A stretch of 64,000 bases of DNA from Chitinophaga sp. CF118 (GCF_900112615.1 NZ_FOMK01000014.1:62001-126000); one strand, 5' to 3'. Shown: positions 18,734 through 27,360, numbered from the stretch's first letter. Numbers and translations: made by a program. The notes: generated from the letters alone by a model not told the origin.

Positions 18734-19315
18734 CTAACCAATGCCAACTGTATAGTAATTATCGATGAGCTTTTTATTATTTGTAACAGATAAAATATGT
18801 TTAGAAAAATTGTTGAAAGTGATCTCTCCGTCCAGTTGTTTATCGCTGATGAAAAACGCGGGGATATGTTTTATCCCCAGCCGTTTTCCCTCAGCTAAAT
18901 CCCCATGTACCTGCCATCCATACCTGCCGCCTACCAGCGAATCAAGGAATTGTTTGCTTTTAATTCCAATTTGTCTTGCATAGCTGGTAAGGCTGATCAC
19001 CCCCAGATTGGTACGGTTGTTTAACAGGAGTTCGTGCATCTCTGCGAACTTTCCTTCCTGCCCCGCGGCAATAGCTGCTTCAGCAGCCTTATGTGCCCTC
19101 TGATGTATCTGTAATAATGGATAATGACGGAAGTTAAAATTGATCTTGTCAGGGTATTTTTCCAGTAGTTCCAACACTACCCGGTGAGCCTGTAAATTAG
19201 TTTTGCTCTCATAATCACCAAATTCCACTAATGTTACCGGAGCCTGCGGATCGCCTATCAGCATATCTTTTGATGGTATAATCGGAATATCTTTGTTGTT
19301 GTTCATATTTATCAT
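18734..19315 (-). CDS. DsbA-like thioredoxin-fold protein with no cysteines
   Basis: A 193-residue protein with the DsbA/FrnE-type (Thioredoxin_4) layout: DPQAPVTLVEFGDYE begins the first strand, a helical insertion follows (about 70-140), and the cis-Pro loop HIPAFFI lies near residue 160. In this family the residues after FGDYE are normally CPYC. Here they read SKTNLQ, and the whole protein contains no Cys, so thiol-disulfide chemistry is excluded. No signal peptide is visible. Start 19306 (second Met) is also possible. It may be a binding or chaperone-like derivative; similar domains occur at the C-terminus of some NhaA antiporters, but none is adjacent. Confidence 0.82.
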   Translation of the reverse strand: MINMNNNKDIPIIPSKDMLIGDPQAPVTLVEFGDYESKTNLQAHRVVLELLEKYPDKINFNFRHYPLLQIHQRAHKAAEAAIAAGQEGKFAEMHELLLNNRTNLGVISLTSYARQIGIKSKQFLDSLVGGRYGWQVHGDLAEGKRLGIKHIPAFFISDKQLDGEITFNNFSKHILSVTNNKKLIDNYYTVGIG

Positions 19316-19395
19316 TTAAGCAACAATACAAAGATGGTGTAATGGAGGATGCCGGACAATGGTTGGATAAAGGAATAACTTGTATTGATTATGGA

Positions 19396-19860
19396 TTATT
19401 TTTTCCGGAATAGTTTTATGTAAGATGTGTTCTCGTTTTTCGGGAATCCCAGAGACATGTAGAGTCTGTTTGCGTCCTTATTATCCGGATGACTTTCCAG
19501 TTCGATGCCCACAAAATTGGGTTTTCTTTTTTCATCATTGATCAGTGCATTTACGAATGCACTGGCAATACCATTATGACGGAATTGCTTCCTGATAAAT
19601 AATTCATCTATTCCAACCAGCAATCCGCCATATTCATTACTCCAGAATCTGAAGATCATTGAGTAGCCTGCCAGTACACCATTGTATTCAATCATCAGCA
19701 CTTCTCCCATATTGGCGTTCTCCTCATAAAACCTGATGGTGGCAACAACCCGGTTTTCTTTAAGATCTTTCCGGCTAATTACCTCATTGTATAGTTCCAT
19801 TGACATTATGGTTAGTTCTTCTGCATCCATTAACCGCGCTAATCTATATGAAGTACTCAT
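19396..19860 (-). CDS. GNAT-family N-acetyltransferase
   Basis: A 154-residue GCN5-related acetyltransferase. Visible elements are the N-terminal strand YRLARLMDAEELTIMSMEL, the central strands with VLMIEYNGVLAGYSMI, and the acetyl-CoA pyrophosphate loop region FRHNGIASAFVNAL followed by the VGIELESHPDN and ANRLYMSLGF segments. Together these cover motifs A and B of the fold. The acceptor cannot be predicted; stand-alone GNATs of this size often acetylate small amines or protein N-termini. It is upstream of the DsbA-like gene on the same strand but about 80 bases away. Confidence 0.88.
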   Translation of the reverse strand: MSTSYRLARLMDAEELTIMSMELYNEVISRKDLKENRVVATIRFYEENANMGEVLMIEYNGVLAGYSMIFRFWSNEYGGLLVGIDELFIRKQFRHNGIASAFVNALINDEKRKPNFVGIELESHPDNKDANRLYMSLGFPKNENTSYIKLFRKK

Positions 19861-20185
19861 ACTCGTATTTGTTTTATATGCAGAAAAATAACTGCGTTAA
19901 TTCTACCGGGAAGTGATATCGGTATTAATACTGTATAGCAGGTAGTATAGAATTAACCAAACACTGGTAGCGTTTATCATAGAACGTGGTAGGCAACATA
20001 TACCGCAGGCATTTTTAACTGTAATCTGAGCCAAAAATATAGCTGTGGTGTAACAAAATCAATTGACGGATTATCGGACTTGTTGTATAATTAACGACTG
20101 GTTTCTACAATTTTCCCATTAAATGTACAAATCCCCTTTTGGTAAAATACCAGCAGGGGATTTGTACATTATCCTTTTTATGTTG
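19861..20185. other. Intergenic gap with one strong hairpin
   Basis: No gene was found in this 325-base stretch. Its main content is a composite hairpin at 20122-20170 that ends the deaminase gene on the right. The remainder is AT-rich and includes upstream sequence of the GNAT gene. Confidence 0.5.
20122..20170 (-). terminator. Long composite hairpin after the deaminase gene
   Basis: A 15-bp perfect stem (aatgtacaaatcccc with its complement, 20122-20136 and 20156-20170) encloses an internal stem TGGTA/TACCA (20140-20152). It lies 15 bases after the stop codon of the minus-strand deaminase gene. No strong T-run follows, so it may act as a 3'-end stabiliser as well as a terminator. Confidence 0.65.
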
Positions 20186-20620
20186 TTAATCGAAACCAAC
20201 TGTTTTTACTCCCTGTAACAGATAAAAGCAATGTACACAGCGTGCCAGATTAAGGTCGCCTTCTTTTGCCATTACAGATATTTTTTTCAGGTCTTCAGCA
20301 GAATGAAATTTTCCAGCCTCTTTTAATGCTTTAATTACCTCATTTACAGCCAGTACTTCAGCATGTGTACCAGGACGGCCAGCACTTATAATCTGTTCAT
20401 AGGTCACACCACTATACATCGTTTTATATAGTTGTCCTCCCGCTTTCGCATCCACCCATACCATTTCCATGAACTTGACTTGTTGCCTTAATTCTTCTTC
20501 TAACGTATCAGTATCTACATCATTATTAGTCGCCATTATCTTGATAGCTTCCGGTAAATCCGTAGAACAGGCGGCTGCGATTGCATTCTGAATAGGTGTG
20601 TTGTCTGCTTCATTGCTCAT
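20186..20620 (-). CDS. YwqJ-like cytidine-deaminase-fold protein
   Basis: A 144-residue protein. The zinc-site residues of the deaminase superfamily are visible: GTHAEVLAVNE (His and catalytic Glu, about residues 84-94) and RCVHC (two Cys ligands, about 127-131). The combination GTHAEV plus CxxC is closest to the YwqJ/toxin-deaminase groups rather than housekeeping cytidine or tRNA deaminases, whose motifs are HAE/PCxxC. The N-terminal 80 residues are helical with no secretion signal, LXG or Rhs domain. It stands alone, with no recognisable immunity gene. It may act on free nucleotides, nucleic acid or be a domesticated toxin; activity is inferred. Confidence 0.7.
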   Translation of the reverse strand: MSNEADNTPIQNAIAAACSTDLPEAIKIMATNNDVDTDTLEEELRQQVKFMEMVWVDAKAGGQLYKTMYSGVTYEQIISAGRPGTHAEVLAVNEVIKALKEAGKFHSAEDLKKISVMAKEGDLNLARCVHCFYLLQGVKTVGFD

Positions 20621-20787
20621 AGAAATGCTCTTATTTAGTTCAGGTTATTACATAACAAATCATTCCTGTCCGGAAAAGGATTATGCTCTCACTTTAGGTC
20701 CAGGTGGACAATGGCGGGCTGTACCCCCACCGGACAATAGTGATAACAAATATATTAAATATCTTATGTAATACCAGCAAAAGAGAG

Positions 20788-23007
20788 TTATTTTCTCGCC
20801 GGTTCATCCTGTAAGAAGAATTCCAGTTTACCTCCCTGCATTAGTTCCTGATGACTGATACGATCTGTGGCATGTGTTTTACCATTTAATTTTACAGCAC
20901 GGATATACAAGGCTGTTTTTGATTGTTTATGAGAGGTAATCTCCAGTTTTTTAGCACCAGGTAATTGGATGGTGGTCTGGTCGAACAAGGGAGCGCATAA
21001 AAGGTATTGATCCGCCACCGGATCTACAGGATAAAAACCCATTGCAGCAAAAATGTACCAGGCAGACATCTGGCCGGCATCATCATTTCCACTTAATCCA
21101 CCAGGACCATCAGAATACTCATCTGCCAGGATCTGTCTTACCCGTTGCTGTGTTTTCCAGGGAGCTGGTGTATAGTTATATAGAAACGGAATCTGGTGAC
21201 CAGGCTCATTGCCATGCCAGTATTCGTTTTTGATAAAGAGGGAATCCAATGCAGCTTCCAGTTTTGCCGGACCACCCATTAACTTTGTCAGGCCGGGCAC
21301 ATCCTGTGGCACATAAAAACTATACTGACGGGGAGTGCCTTCCGTAACATAAGGCTCTTTGTGATCAGGTTGAAATGGAGTGTACCAGCTGCCATTTGCA
21401 TAGCGGCCTCTTACCAGTCCGGTAGTGGTATCAAAGATGTTACGGTAATTCTTTGCGCGTAATGATAGTTCCTTATAGTCTTTTGTCTTACCCAAAGATT
21501 TTGCCACTACAGACAGTGCATAATCATCATATGCATATTCAAGAGTGCGGCTTACCTGTTCTTTTTTATGAAAAGCCATCGGAACGCTATCTTCCATCGG
21601 GATATAGCCATATTGTAAGTAGGAAGGAAGGGCACGTCGTCCCATTCCGTTTGCATAGTCCTGTTCCGGAGCGATGTCAAAAGCATTTTTACGCATCAGG
21701 CGGTAAGCCTCCTGCGCATCATAATCACGGATCCCTTTGGCATAGGCAGACGCAATGAAGGCGGTAGAATGATCCCCGATCATGGCAGAAGTATAACTGT
21801 TCCAGCAGGGGAATATAGGCAGCCATCCGCCTTGCTGCCCTTTTAAAATTAATGATCTCACCAGGTCATTCACCAGTGCAGGCTGTAGTATTTCGTACAG
21901 AGGTAATTGAGCACGATAGATATCCCACATAGAAAAATCATCATAATAATTCCCTTTAGCCAGATGTGCTGACTGGTAATTACCCGCAAATTTTGGGTAT
22001 GTACCATCCACATCATTAAAGAGGCGCGGATGCTGCATTGCGTGATAGAAAGCAGTATAAAAAATGCGTTTATCTTTTTCGTTTTCAGTCGCCACTTTAA
22101 TTTTTCCAAGGGCTTCATCCCACACTTTTCTGTTATTGTTCATCAACGTTTTGAAATCCCAATCAGGGATTTCTGCCTGGAGGTTTTTTCTTGCAGCTTC
22201 GATGCTGGTGAAGGAAGTACCTGTTCTGATCCGTAGTATTTCTCCTTTTTGTAAGTGGAATCCTGCAAAAGCGCCAATGTCTGCCAGGTCTTTGATGCTA
22301 TCTGTCTGAAAGAGTTGTGCTCCGGCTGCGGTACCGCTGGTTTTGGTTTGTCGTTCTATCTGAATAACGAAATAACCGCTGAAGCCGGCCGGTTTACCCC
22401 AGCCCTGGTAAATACGATAAACGGGATTATATCCGGTTATTTCATTTCTGGCAGGATCCACGCGCACGAATCCCTTGTTTTTATCGCTATTAGGCTTAAT
22501 GAGAAGGTATAAGCTGTCTGTCCGGCTCATAGTGAATTGCATCATACTGCAGCGAGCTGTCGCTGTTATTTCAGTACTTAATCCGGGCATGTCAATATGA
22601 TACCAGGCAGGAGTACTCATTTCCTGTTCGTGTGAGAATGGAATAGCGTAGTCGGTGGTTTTCAGTTTCCCACTGATGGGCATGATAGTGAAACTGCCAT
22701 AGTCCTGTGTGCAGGAGCCGCTCAGCCAGTGAGAGGCGCGGAATCCACTAATGAGACTGTCTTTATAGCTATAAGGAGGAACGCATTTGTTTTCTGTAGT
22801 GTTTGTTTGTGGTGTCCATTGTGTCATCCCAAATGGAAGGGTTACTGCCGGAATAGTATTGGCATAAGATTCGGTACCTGTACCATGTTTTAATGCAGAT
22901 GCAGTAGTGCTGGCAGCGGTTCCGGATAGTGGTTGTACGGACTGGAACTGGGCTATTGCAGCCTGGCTTAATATGCTGATAAATGACGATGTAAGAAATA
23001 TTCTCAT
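20788..23007 (-). CDS. Secreted GH92 alpha-mannosidase
   Basis: A 739-residue glycoside hydrolase family 92 enzyme with a signal peptide ending in SQAAIAQ. The N-terminal beta-sandwich domain includes NTIPAVTLPFGMTQWTPQT and FRASHWLSGSC. The (alpha/alpha)6 catalytic domain carries the family markers YHAMQHPRLFNDVDG, WDIYRAQLPL, GNEPGHQIPFLYNY and the block LSGNDDAGQMSAWYIFAAMGFYPVDP. GH92 enzymes are calcium-dependent exo-alpha-mannosidases that trim mannose from N-glycans or yeast mannan. Family length is typical. No SusC/D pair is adjacent, so it is a stand-alone scavenging enzyme here. Confidence 0.96.
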   Translation of the reverse strand: MRIFLTSSFISILSQAAIAQFQSVQPLSGTAASTTASALKHGTGTESYANTIPAVTLPFGMTQWTPQTNTTENKCVPPYSYKDSLISGFRASHWLSGSCTQDYGSFTIMPISGKLKTTDYAIPFSHEQEMSTPAWYHIDMPGLSTEITATARCSMMQFTMSRTDSLYLLIKPNSDKNKGFVRVDPARNEITGYNPVYRIYQGWGKPAGFSGYFVIQIERQTKTSGTAAGAQLFQTDSIKDLADIGAFAGFHLQKGEILRIRTGTSFTSIEAARKNLQAEIPDWDFKTLMNNNRKVWDEALGKIKVATENEKDKRIFYTAFYHAMQHPRLFNDVDGTYPKFAGNYQSAHLAKGNYYDDFSMWDIYRAQLPLYEILQPALVNDLVRSLILKGQQGGWLPIFPCWNSYTSAMIGDHSTAFIASAYAKGIRDYDAQEAYRLMRKNAFDIAPEQDYANGMGRRALPSYLQYGYIPMEDSVPMAFHKKEQVSRTLEYAYDDYALSVVAKSLGKTKDYKELSLRAKNYRNIFDTTTGLVRGRYANGSWYTPFQPDHKEPYVTEGTPRQYSFYVPQDVPGLTKLMGGPAKLEAALDSLFIKNEYWHGNEPGHQIPFLYNYTPAPWKTQQRVRQILADEYSDGPGGLSGNDDAGQMSAWYIFAAMGFYPVDPVADQYLLCAPLFDQTTIQLPGAKKLEITSHKQSKTALYIRAVKLNGKTHATDRISHQELMQGGKLEFFLQDEPARK

Positions 23008-23128
23008 AGCTTGGACTTATATTGGCGGGAACAAGATAAAAATAAAAATAGAACCCTGTACTATAGCAGGTATGATAATAAATATGTTATCGACGAGTTT
23101 TTAGTTATCACAAAATTTTGTATTATTC

Positions 23129-23584
23129 ATGAAATTTAACGTGCAAATGAGTGGGACCATTTATATCCGGCATATTTCGGTGAAAGATGCGGTGCCGGTA
23201 ACTGCGCTGTCTTTAGAGTTGGGCTATACCATGACAGTCAGCGAAACTATAGCGAACATAGCCACGGTGGACAAGAGTATCTGCGACGTTGCCTATGTTG
23301 CTGTATTGGATGAGGTTGTTGTGGGATGGATTCATGTATTTTACACTATCCGTTTAGAGACGGGGCCTTTTTGTGAAATAGGAGGGCTGGTAGTATCCAG
23401 GAATATACATGGAAAAGGTGTTGGGCGGTTGTTGGTGGAAAAGGCAAGGAAATGGGCTGCCGAAAGAAACATCAGCAAGCTGCGTGTGCGCTGCAACGTT
23501 ATAAGAGCAGGCGCACACGAGTTTTACCTCAAATCCGGATTTACAGAGAACAAGCAGCAAAAGGTATTTGAGTGTGTTGTATAG
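23129..23584 (+). CDS. GNAT-family N-acetyltransferase
   Basis: A 151-residue acetyltransferase with IYIRHISVKDAVPVTALSLELGY at the start, the central CEIGGLVVSRNIHGKGVGRLLVEKARKWA segment (motif A with the acetyl-CoA loop HGKGVG) and the C-terminal AHEFYLKSGFTE segment (motif B). ATG 23147 is an alternative start that removes six residues. It is convergent with a second GNAT gene 4 bases away; the two are not close copies. The substrate is unknown. Confidence 0.88.
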   Translation: MKFNVQMSGTIYIRHISVKDAVPVTALSLELGYTMTVSETIANIATVDKSICDVAYVAVLDEVVVGWIHVFYTIRLETGPFCEIGGLVVSRNIHGKGVGRLLVEKARKWAAERNISKLRVRCNVIRAGAHEFYLKSGFTENKQQKVFECVV

Positions 23585-23588
23585 TATA

Positions 23589-24071
23589 TTAATGAGTCAG
23601 CTCTTTTAGCATCCAGATGGTAGTCGCCAGATGTCCTGAGTTACCTATTTGTTCCGGCAGCATTTTAAAACCTGCTTTTTCGTACATGCTGACAGCTTTC
23701 GCCAGTTGAGGGAAAGATTCAAGATAGACCTGTTTATAACCCATTTTTGCGGCTGCTTCAATAGATTTATCCATCAACATTTTTCCTGTCCCTTTTCCCC
23801 TAGAAGCCCCGGTAAGATAGAACTTAACAAGTTCAGCGCATTTATCCGGAAGACCATCAGTAGGGTAGATGCCACAACCGCCCAGCAGCACACCATTTTC
23901 TTCTGCCACAAAATAGGTACTCCCCGGATATTGAAAGAGTTCATACAGTTTGTCAGTTTCCGGATCAGAATAAACAGTATTTTCCTTTGGCAGGTCAAAT
24001 TCTATGAATGTATCTCTTACGATCTTTGCCAGTTCCTGATTATCTTTTATTTCAATATTCCTGATAGTCAT
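23589..24071 (-). CDS. GNAT-family N-acetyltransferase in a MarR operon
   Basis: A 160-residue acetyltransferase. The acetyl-CoA loop is ASRGKGTGKMLMDKSIEAA, preceded by CAELVKFYLTG and followed by YKQVYLESFPQLAKAVSMYEKAGF, the usual order of motifs A and B. It begins 1 base after the MarR gene stop codon, so both are read from the MarR promoter near 24554. MarR-GNAT pairs suggest detoxification by acetylation, with the repressor sensing the toxic compound. That is inference from context. Confidence 0.88.
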   Translation of the reverse strand: MTIRNIEIKDNQELAKIVRDTFIEFDLPKENTVYSDPETDKLYELFQYPGSTYFVAEENGVLLGGCGIYPTDGLPDKCAELVKFYLTGASRGKGTGKMLMDKSIEAAAKMGYKQVYLESFPQLAKAVSMYEKAGFKMLPEQIGNSGHLATTIWMLKELTH

Positions 24072-24072
24072 T

Positions 24073-24549
24073 TTATTTATCCTTTATTGATTGAGCACGT
24101 TGATAAAAACTTTGTTGTTCCATATTTTTTTCCACCTCTTCAACAGCCTTCATCAGGTTATTGGTGGTATTTGTAAGAGATGTAAGGGCTTCCGTCATAA
24201 TTTTCCAAACAGGTTTCATCTGTTCAATCAAAGCTTCTCCTTTTTCTGTTAATAATAACAGGCGTTTTCTTTCATCTGTTTTATCGCGTTTGGAACGGAT
24301 CAGTTTTTTCTTTTCCAGTTCTTTCAGTAAGCTGATAGTAGAAGGATGACTATATCCTATTTCGGCCGCGATTTCCACCACACTCATGGTAGATTTTTGG
24401 TGAAGGGTATAGATTACCGGGAACCATTTAGGTTCGAAATCGATCCCGCTGGCCTTATAAATCAGCAGGCCATCCTTACGGATCTGATCCCCGAGTCTTT
24501 GCATTCTTGTAGAGATGGCGAGTATCCCAGCCTGGTCAATTACGTTCAT
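24073..24549 (-). CDS. MarR-family transcriptional regulator
   Basis: A 158-residue winged-helix protein: the wHTH spans about 50-110, with MSVVEIAAEIGYSHPSTISLLKELEKKKLI as helix-turn-helix and RDKTDERKRLLLLTEKG as wing. The promoter contains TATATTTG (minus strand, 24554-24561) and, just upstream, a CGTAG-ttga-CTACG inverted repeat (24573-24586) as a likely autoregulatory operator. It is followed at 1 base by a GNAT gene and is divergent from thiD, about 165 bases away. Confidence 0.9.
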   Translation of the reverse strand: MNVIDQAGILAISTRMQRLGDQIRKDGLLIYKASGIDFEPKWFPVIYTLHQKSTMSVVEIAAEIGYSHPSTISLLKELEKKKLIRSKRDKTDERKRLLLLTEKGEALIEQMKPVWKIMTEALTSLTNTTNNLMKAVEEVEKNMEQQSFYQRAQSIKDK

Positions 24550-24553
24550 GAAA

Positions 24554-24586
24554 CAAATATAGTATAAATGTACGTAGTTGACTACG
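24554..24586 (-). promoter_or_regulatory. MarR-GNAT promoter and operator
   Basis: On the minus strand TATATTTG (24561-24554) matches TAnnTTTG and lies 4 bases upstream of the marR ATG, giving a nearly leaderless message. Immediately upstream, CGTAG-N4-CTACG (24573-24586) is a compact inverted repeat positioned between the -7 and -33 regions, as expected for a repressor site. Confidence 0.6.
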
Positions 24587-24716
24587 GATATATAAATTAT
24601 TTTTTTTTCGGATGATGGAAATATAAAGAAGTAAAAACAACGTTGGATATATCCTGGCGTTTCCTAATTTTGACCGGGCCTGAGAAATACTTTTTGCACT
24701 CAGTTGCTCAAGGCAT

Positions 24717-25550
24717 ATGAAACAGCAACAGTATAAATATATATCCGTATTAACCATCGCCGGATCTGACAGCGGCGGGGGAGCAGGGATTCAGGCAGAT
24801 CTGAAAACATTTGCAGCACTGGGCTGTTTTGGTACTTCTGCCATTACCGCAATTACTGTGCAGAACACGACTGGTGTTACCGATATTCATCCTATTCCCC
24901 CTCATATTGTGACAGGCCAGATAAAGGCAGTGATGGACGATATTAAGCCCGCTGCTGTTAAAATAGGAATGATCCATAGTGCTGATATCGCCAGCGCAAT
25001 AGTGGACGTTTTAAAGGCTTATAAGGGCGTTCCCATCATTCTGGATCCTGTTATGATTTCCAGTAGTGGTCGTCAGTTGATTGAAAATGAGACGATCACT
25101 GTTTTGCAGCAACAATTATTCCCTTTAGTAACACTGATTACTCCTAATCTCGATGAAGCAGCCGTTTTATCTGGAATGCCTGTCAGGCATCTGGATGATA
25201 TGAAAGCCGCCGCTGTTAAGATCCTGGAAACGGGCTGCAATGCAGTACTTATAAAGGGTGGTCATTTAGCCGGTACAAAGTTGTACAACTTGTACCTGGA
25301 TAAATCAGGCAAGGAACATATCATCACCAGTGATTCCATTTCTACTCATAATACACATGGAACAGGATGTACTTTATCATCTGCAATAGCAGCTTTTCTG
25401 GCACGTGGTTTTGACATAATAGCTGCTATAGAACAGGCAGGCATTTATATGCATACTGCCATAGAAGAAGGCCGGGATGTAAAAACAGGAGAAGGCCACG
25501 GACCTGTGAATCATTTTTTTGATCCTGTTAAGCAAATTTTGATTCAATGA
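24717..25550 (+). CDS. thiD: Hydroxymethylpyrimidine/phosphomethylpyrimidine kinase ThiD
   Basis: A 277-residue PfkB/ribokinase-fold kinase that phosphorylates HMP and then HMP-phosphate in thiamine biosynthesis. It has the N-terminal AGSDSGGGAGIQADLKTF signature, PNLDEAAVLSG, VLIKGGHL and the C-terminal anion-hole/ATP motif NTHGTGCTLSSAI with the catalytic Cys region. The length is normal. Its stop codon overlaps the ATG of the next AraC gene by 4 bases, so the two are co-transcribed. No other thiamine gene is nearby and no TPP riboswitch is visible upstream, so it may serve salvage of HMP or a related vitamin B6 kinase role. Confidence 0.92.
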   Translation: MKQQQYKYISVLTIAGSDSGGGAGIQADLKTFAALGCFGTSAITAITVQNTTGVTDIHPIPPHIVTGQIKAVMDDIKPAAVKIGMIHSADIASAIVDVLKAYKGVPIILDPVMISSSGRQLIENETITVLQQQLFPLVTLITPNLDEAAVLSGMPVRHLDDMKAAAVKILETGCNAVLIKGGHLAGTKLYNLYLDKSGKEHIITSDSISTHNTHGTGCTLSSAIAAFLARGFDIIAAIEQAGIYMHTAIEEGRDVKTGEGHGPVNHFFDPVKQILIQ

Positions 25551-26410
25551 GTAAGGAGATCAAAAAATATGAGTTCAAGCCGGGCTTTCAACATGAGATT
25601 GAGATCGCAACCATTTCTGATATTTTCAGCAGCCATACTCAGGAACTTACAACGCCGCACAGAGCTGAATTCTACCATATTTTCTGGTTCCAGAAAGGTA
25701 CTGCCAGTCATGTGTTGGATTTTAAACCCGTAAAGGTATTGGCTGATTCTTTCCTGTTTGTAAAGAAGGGGTGGGTGCAGATGTTTGACCAGGCGGGCAA
25801 ATATGATGGTAAGGTATTATTGTTCACAGATAAGTTTTTTAATAAGACGGATGATAACAATAAACTTCTGAGAAGTTCTATTCTTTTTAATGACCTGCTG
25901 GATGTACCGGTTATCCGGATCAATAAAAGCAATCAGGAGTTGGTCACCATCTTTCGGCAGCTGGAAAGCGAGATTCACAAAAATGGCGACTTATTCCACT
26001 ACGATGTTTTGCATAACTTTCTCAGTACATTTTTATTATTAGCAGAGCGGGAAAGACGAAACCAGGGCTTTAATGAGATCAAAGCCGGACCGGATTTGGA
26101 CTATACCACTTTATTCAAAGACTTGCTGGAAGAGCAGTATAAAACCCTGAAGACGGTCAGCGGATATGCTTCCCTGATCCATACCTCCGAAAAGCGATTA
26201 ACGCAGGCCACCAACCAGGTGCTGGGTAAAACACCCAAGCAGGTAATTGATGAACGGGTGATGCTGGAAGCCAAGCGCTTACTGGCACATACGGCCAATT
26301 CCATCAAAGAGATAGCTTACATGCTGGGATTTGAAGAGCCTACCAATTTTATTAAATATTTCCGCAAACATGAAGGCCGTACGCCCATGGAGTTTAAAGA
26401 GTCCATCTAA
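25547..26410 (+). CDS. AraC-family regulator co-transcribed with thiD
   Basis: A 287-residue AraC protein. The N-terminal sensor (about 20-130) contains HRAEFYHIFWFQKGTASHVLDF and LFVKKGWVQMF. The C-terminal double HTH (about 185-287) includes IHTSEKRLTQATNQVLGKTPKQVIDER and the end GFEEPTNFIKYFRKHEGRTPMEF. The ATGA overlap with thiD means translational coupling, unusual for AraC genes, which are mostly monocistronic. The following secreted NTF2-like gene is a possible target. Ligand unknown. Confidence 0.9.
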   Translation: MSKEIKKYEFKPGFQHEIEIATISDIFSSHTQELTTPHRAEFYHIFWFQKGTASHVLDFKPVKVLADSFLFVKKGWVQMFDQAGKYDGKVLLFTDKFFNKTDDNNKLLRSSILFNDLLDVPVIRINKSNQELVTIFRQLESEIHKNGDLFHYDVLHNFLSTFLLLAERERRNQGFNEIKAGPDLDYTTLFKDLLEEQYKTLKTVSGYASLIHTSEKRLTQATNQVLGKTPKQVIDERVMLEAKRLLAHTANSIKEIAYMLGFEEPTNFIKYFRKHEGRTPMEFKESI

Positions 26411-26504
26411 CCCCTTTTTCCGAAAAGTATCATTCTTCCACTTATTTTGATCTTTCCCCAGCCATTGCTTCTGCTGACCTTTGTGTCACAATAAAGCAAT
26501 TGAC

Positions 26505-27338
26505 ATGAAATTAATCGTAACTGCGTTAACGGCAGCGCTACTTCCTGCGCAAATCATTTTCGCTCAAACTAAAAATATGGATAACAAAATTAAAGTAGAA
26601 CAATTGCTGAAAGCAATTGAAACCGGAGAAACAGCACCTGTAGCTGTCATTAATCCTAAGAAATACATCCAGCACAATTTAGGTGTTGCAGATGGCTTAG
26701 CCGGTTTTGGGGCATTGTTACAACAACTGCCACCTAAATCTGCAAAGGTAAATACTGTAAGAGTATTCCAGGATGGTAATTACGTTTTTGCCCATACGGA
26801 GTATAACTTTTTTGGACCTAAAACAGGGTTTGATATCTTTAGATTTGAAGAGGGTAAAATAGTAGAACACTGGGATAATCTGCAGGAAAAACCAGCGACT
26901 GCAAACCCCAGCGGACATACGATGACAGACGGTTCCACAGACGTAAAGGATCTGGATAAAACGGCAGCCAATAAAACACTGGTAAAACACTTCGTTGAAG
27001 ACATTCTCGTAAATGGTAAGATGGAGAAACTGGCAGGGTACTTTAATGGCGATAACTACATTCAGCACAATCCTTTAATTCCTGATCAGTTGTCCGGTTT
27101 AGGAGCTGCTTTGCAGGCTATGGCGAAACAGGGAATCACTATGAAATACGATCAGATTCACCAGGTATTAGGAGAAGGTAACTTTGTACTGATTGTAAGT
27201 GAAGGGCATTTAGGAGGGAAACATTCTTCTTTCTATGATCTGTTCAGGGTAGAGAACGGTAAGATTGCAGAACATTGGGATACAATAGAAGAAATTCCTG
27301 CTAAAGCACAATGGAAAAATAGTAACGGCAAATTCTAA
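26505..27338 (+). CDS. Secreted protein with two tandem NTF2/SnoaL-like domains
   Basis: A 277-residue protein with signal peptide MKLIVTALTAALLPAQIIFAQ; ATG 26505 is chosen because it starts the signal sequence. Two homologous SnoaL-like units follow, about 30-145 and 155-270. Each contains the pattern YIQHN...G..A....A, VLGEGNFVL or VFQDGNYVF, and FR.E.GKI.EHWD..EE.P. The repeat is an internal duplication. Single-domain relatives include polyketide cyclase-like and stress-response proteins. The pocket residues are retained in both halves, so both may bind a small hydrophobic ligand. A strong terminator follows. Confidence 0.85.
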   Translation: MKLIVTALTAALLPAQIIFAQTKNMDNKIKVEQLLKAIETGETAPVAVINPKKYIQHNLGVADGLAGFGALLQQLPPKSAKVNTVRVFQDGNYVFAHTEYNFFGPKTGFDIFRFEEGKIVEHWDNLQEKPATANPSGHTMTDGSTDVKDLDKTAANKTLVKHFVEDILVNGKMEKLAGYFNGDNYIQHNPLIPDQLSGLGAALQAMAKQGITMKYDQIHQVLGEGNFVLIVSEGHLGGKHSSFYDLFRVENGKIAEHWDTIEEIPAKAQWKNSNGKF

Positions 27339-27360
27339 TTAACCGGAATTTAAAAGTGAG

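Noticed and set aside
24600-24716. TPP riboswitch before thiD
   Set aside because: No CUGAGA or other THI-box core could be found in the short upstream region.
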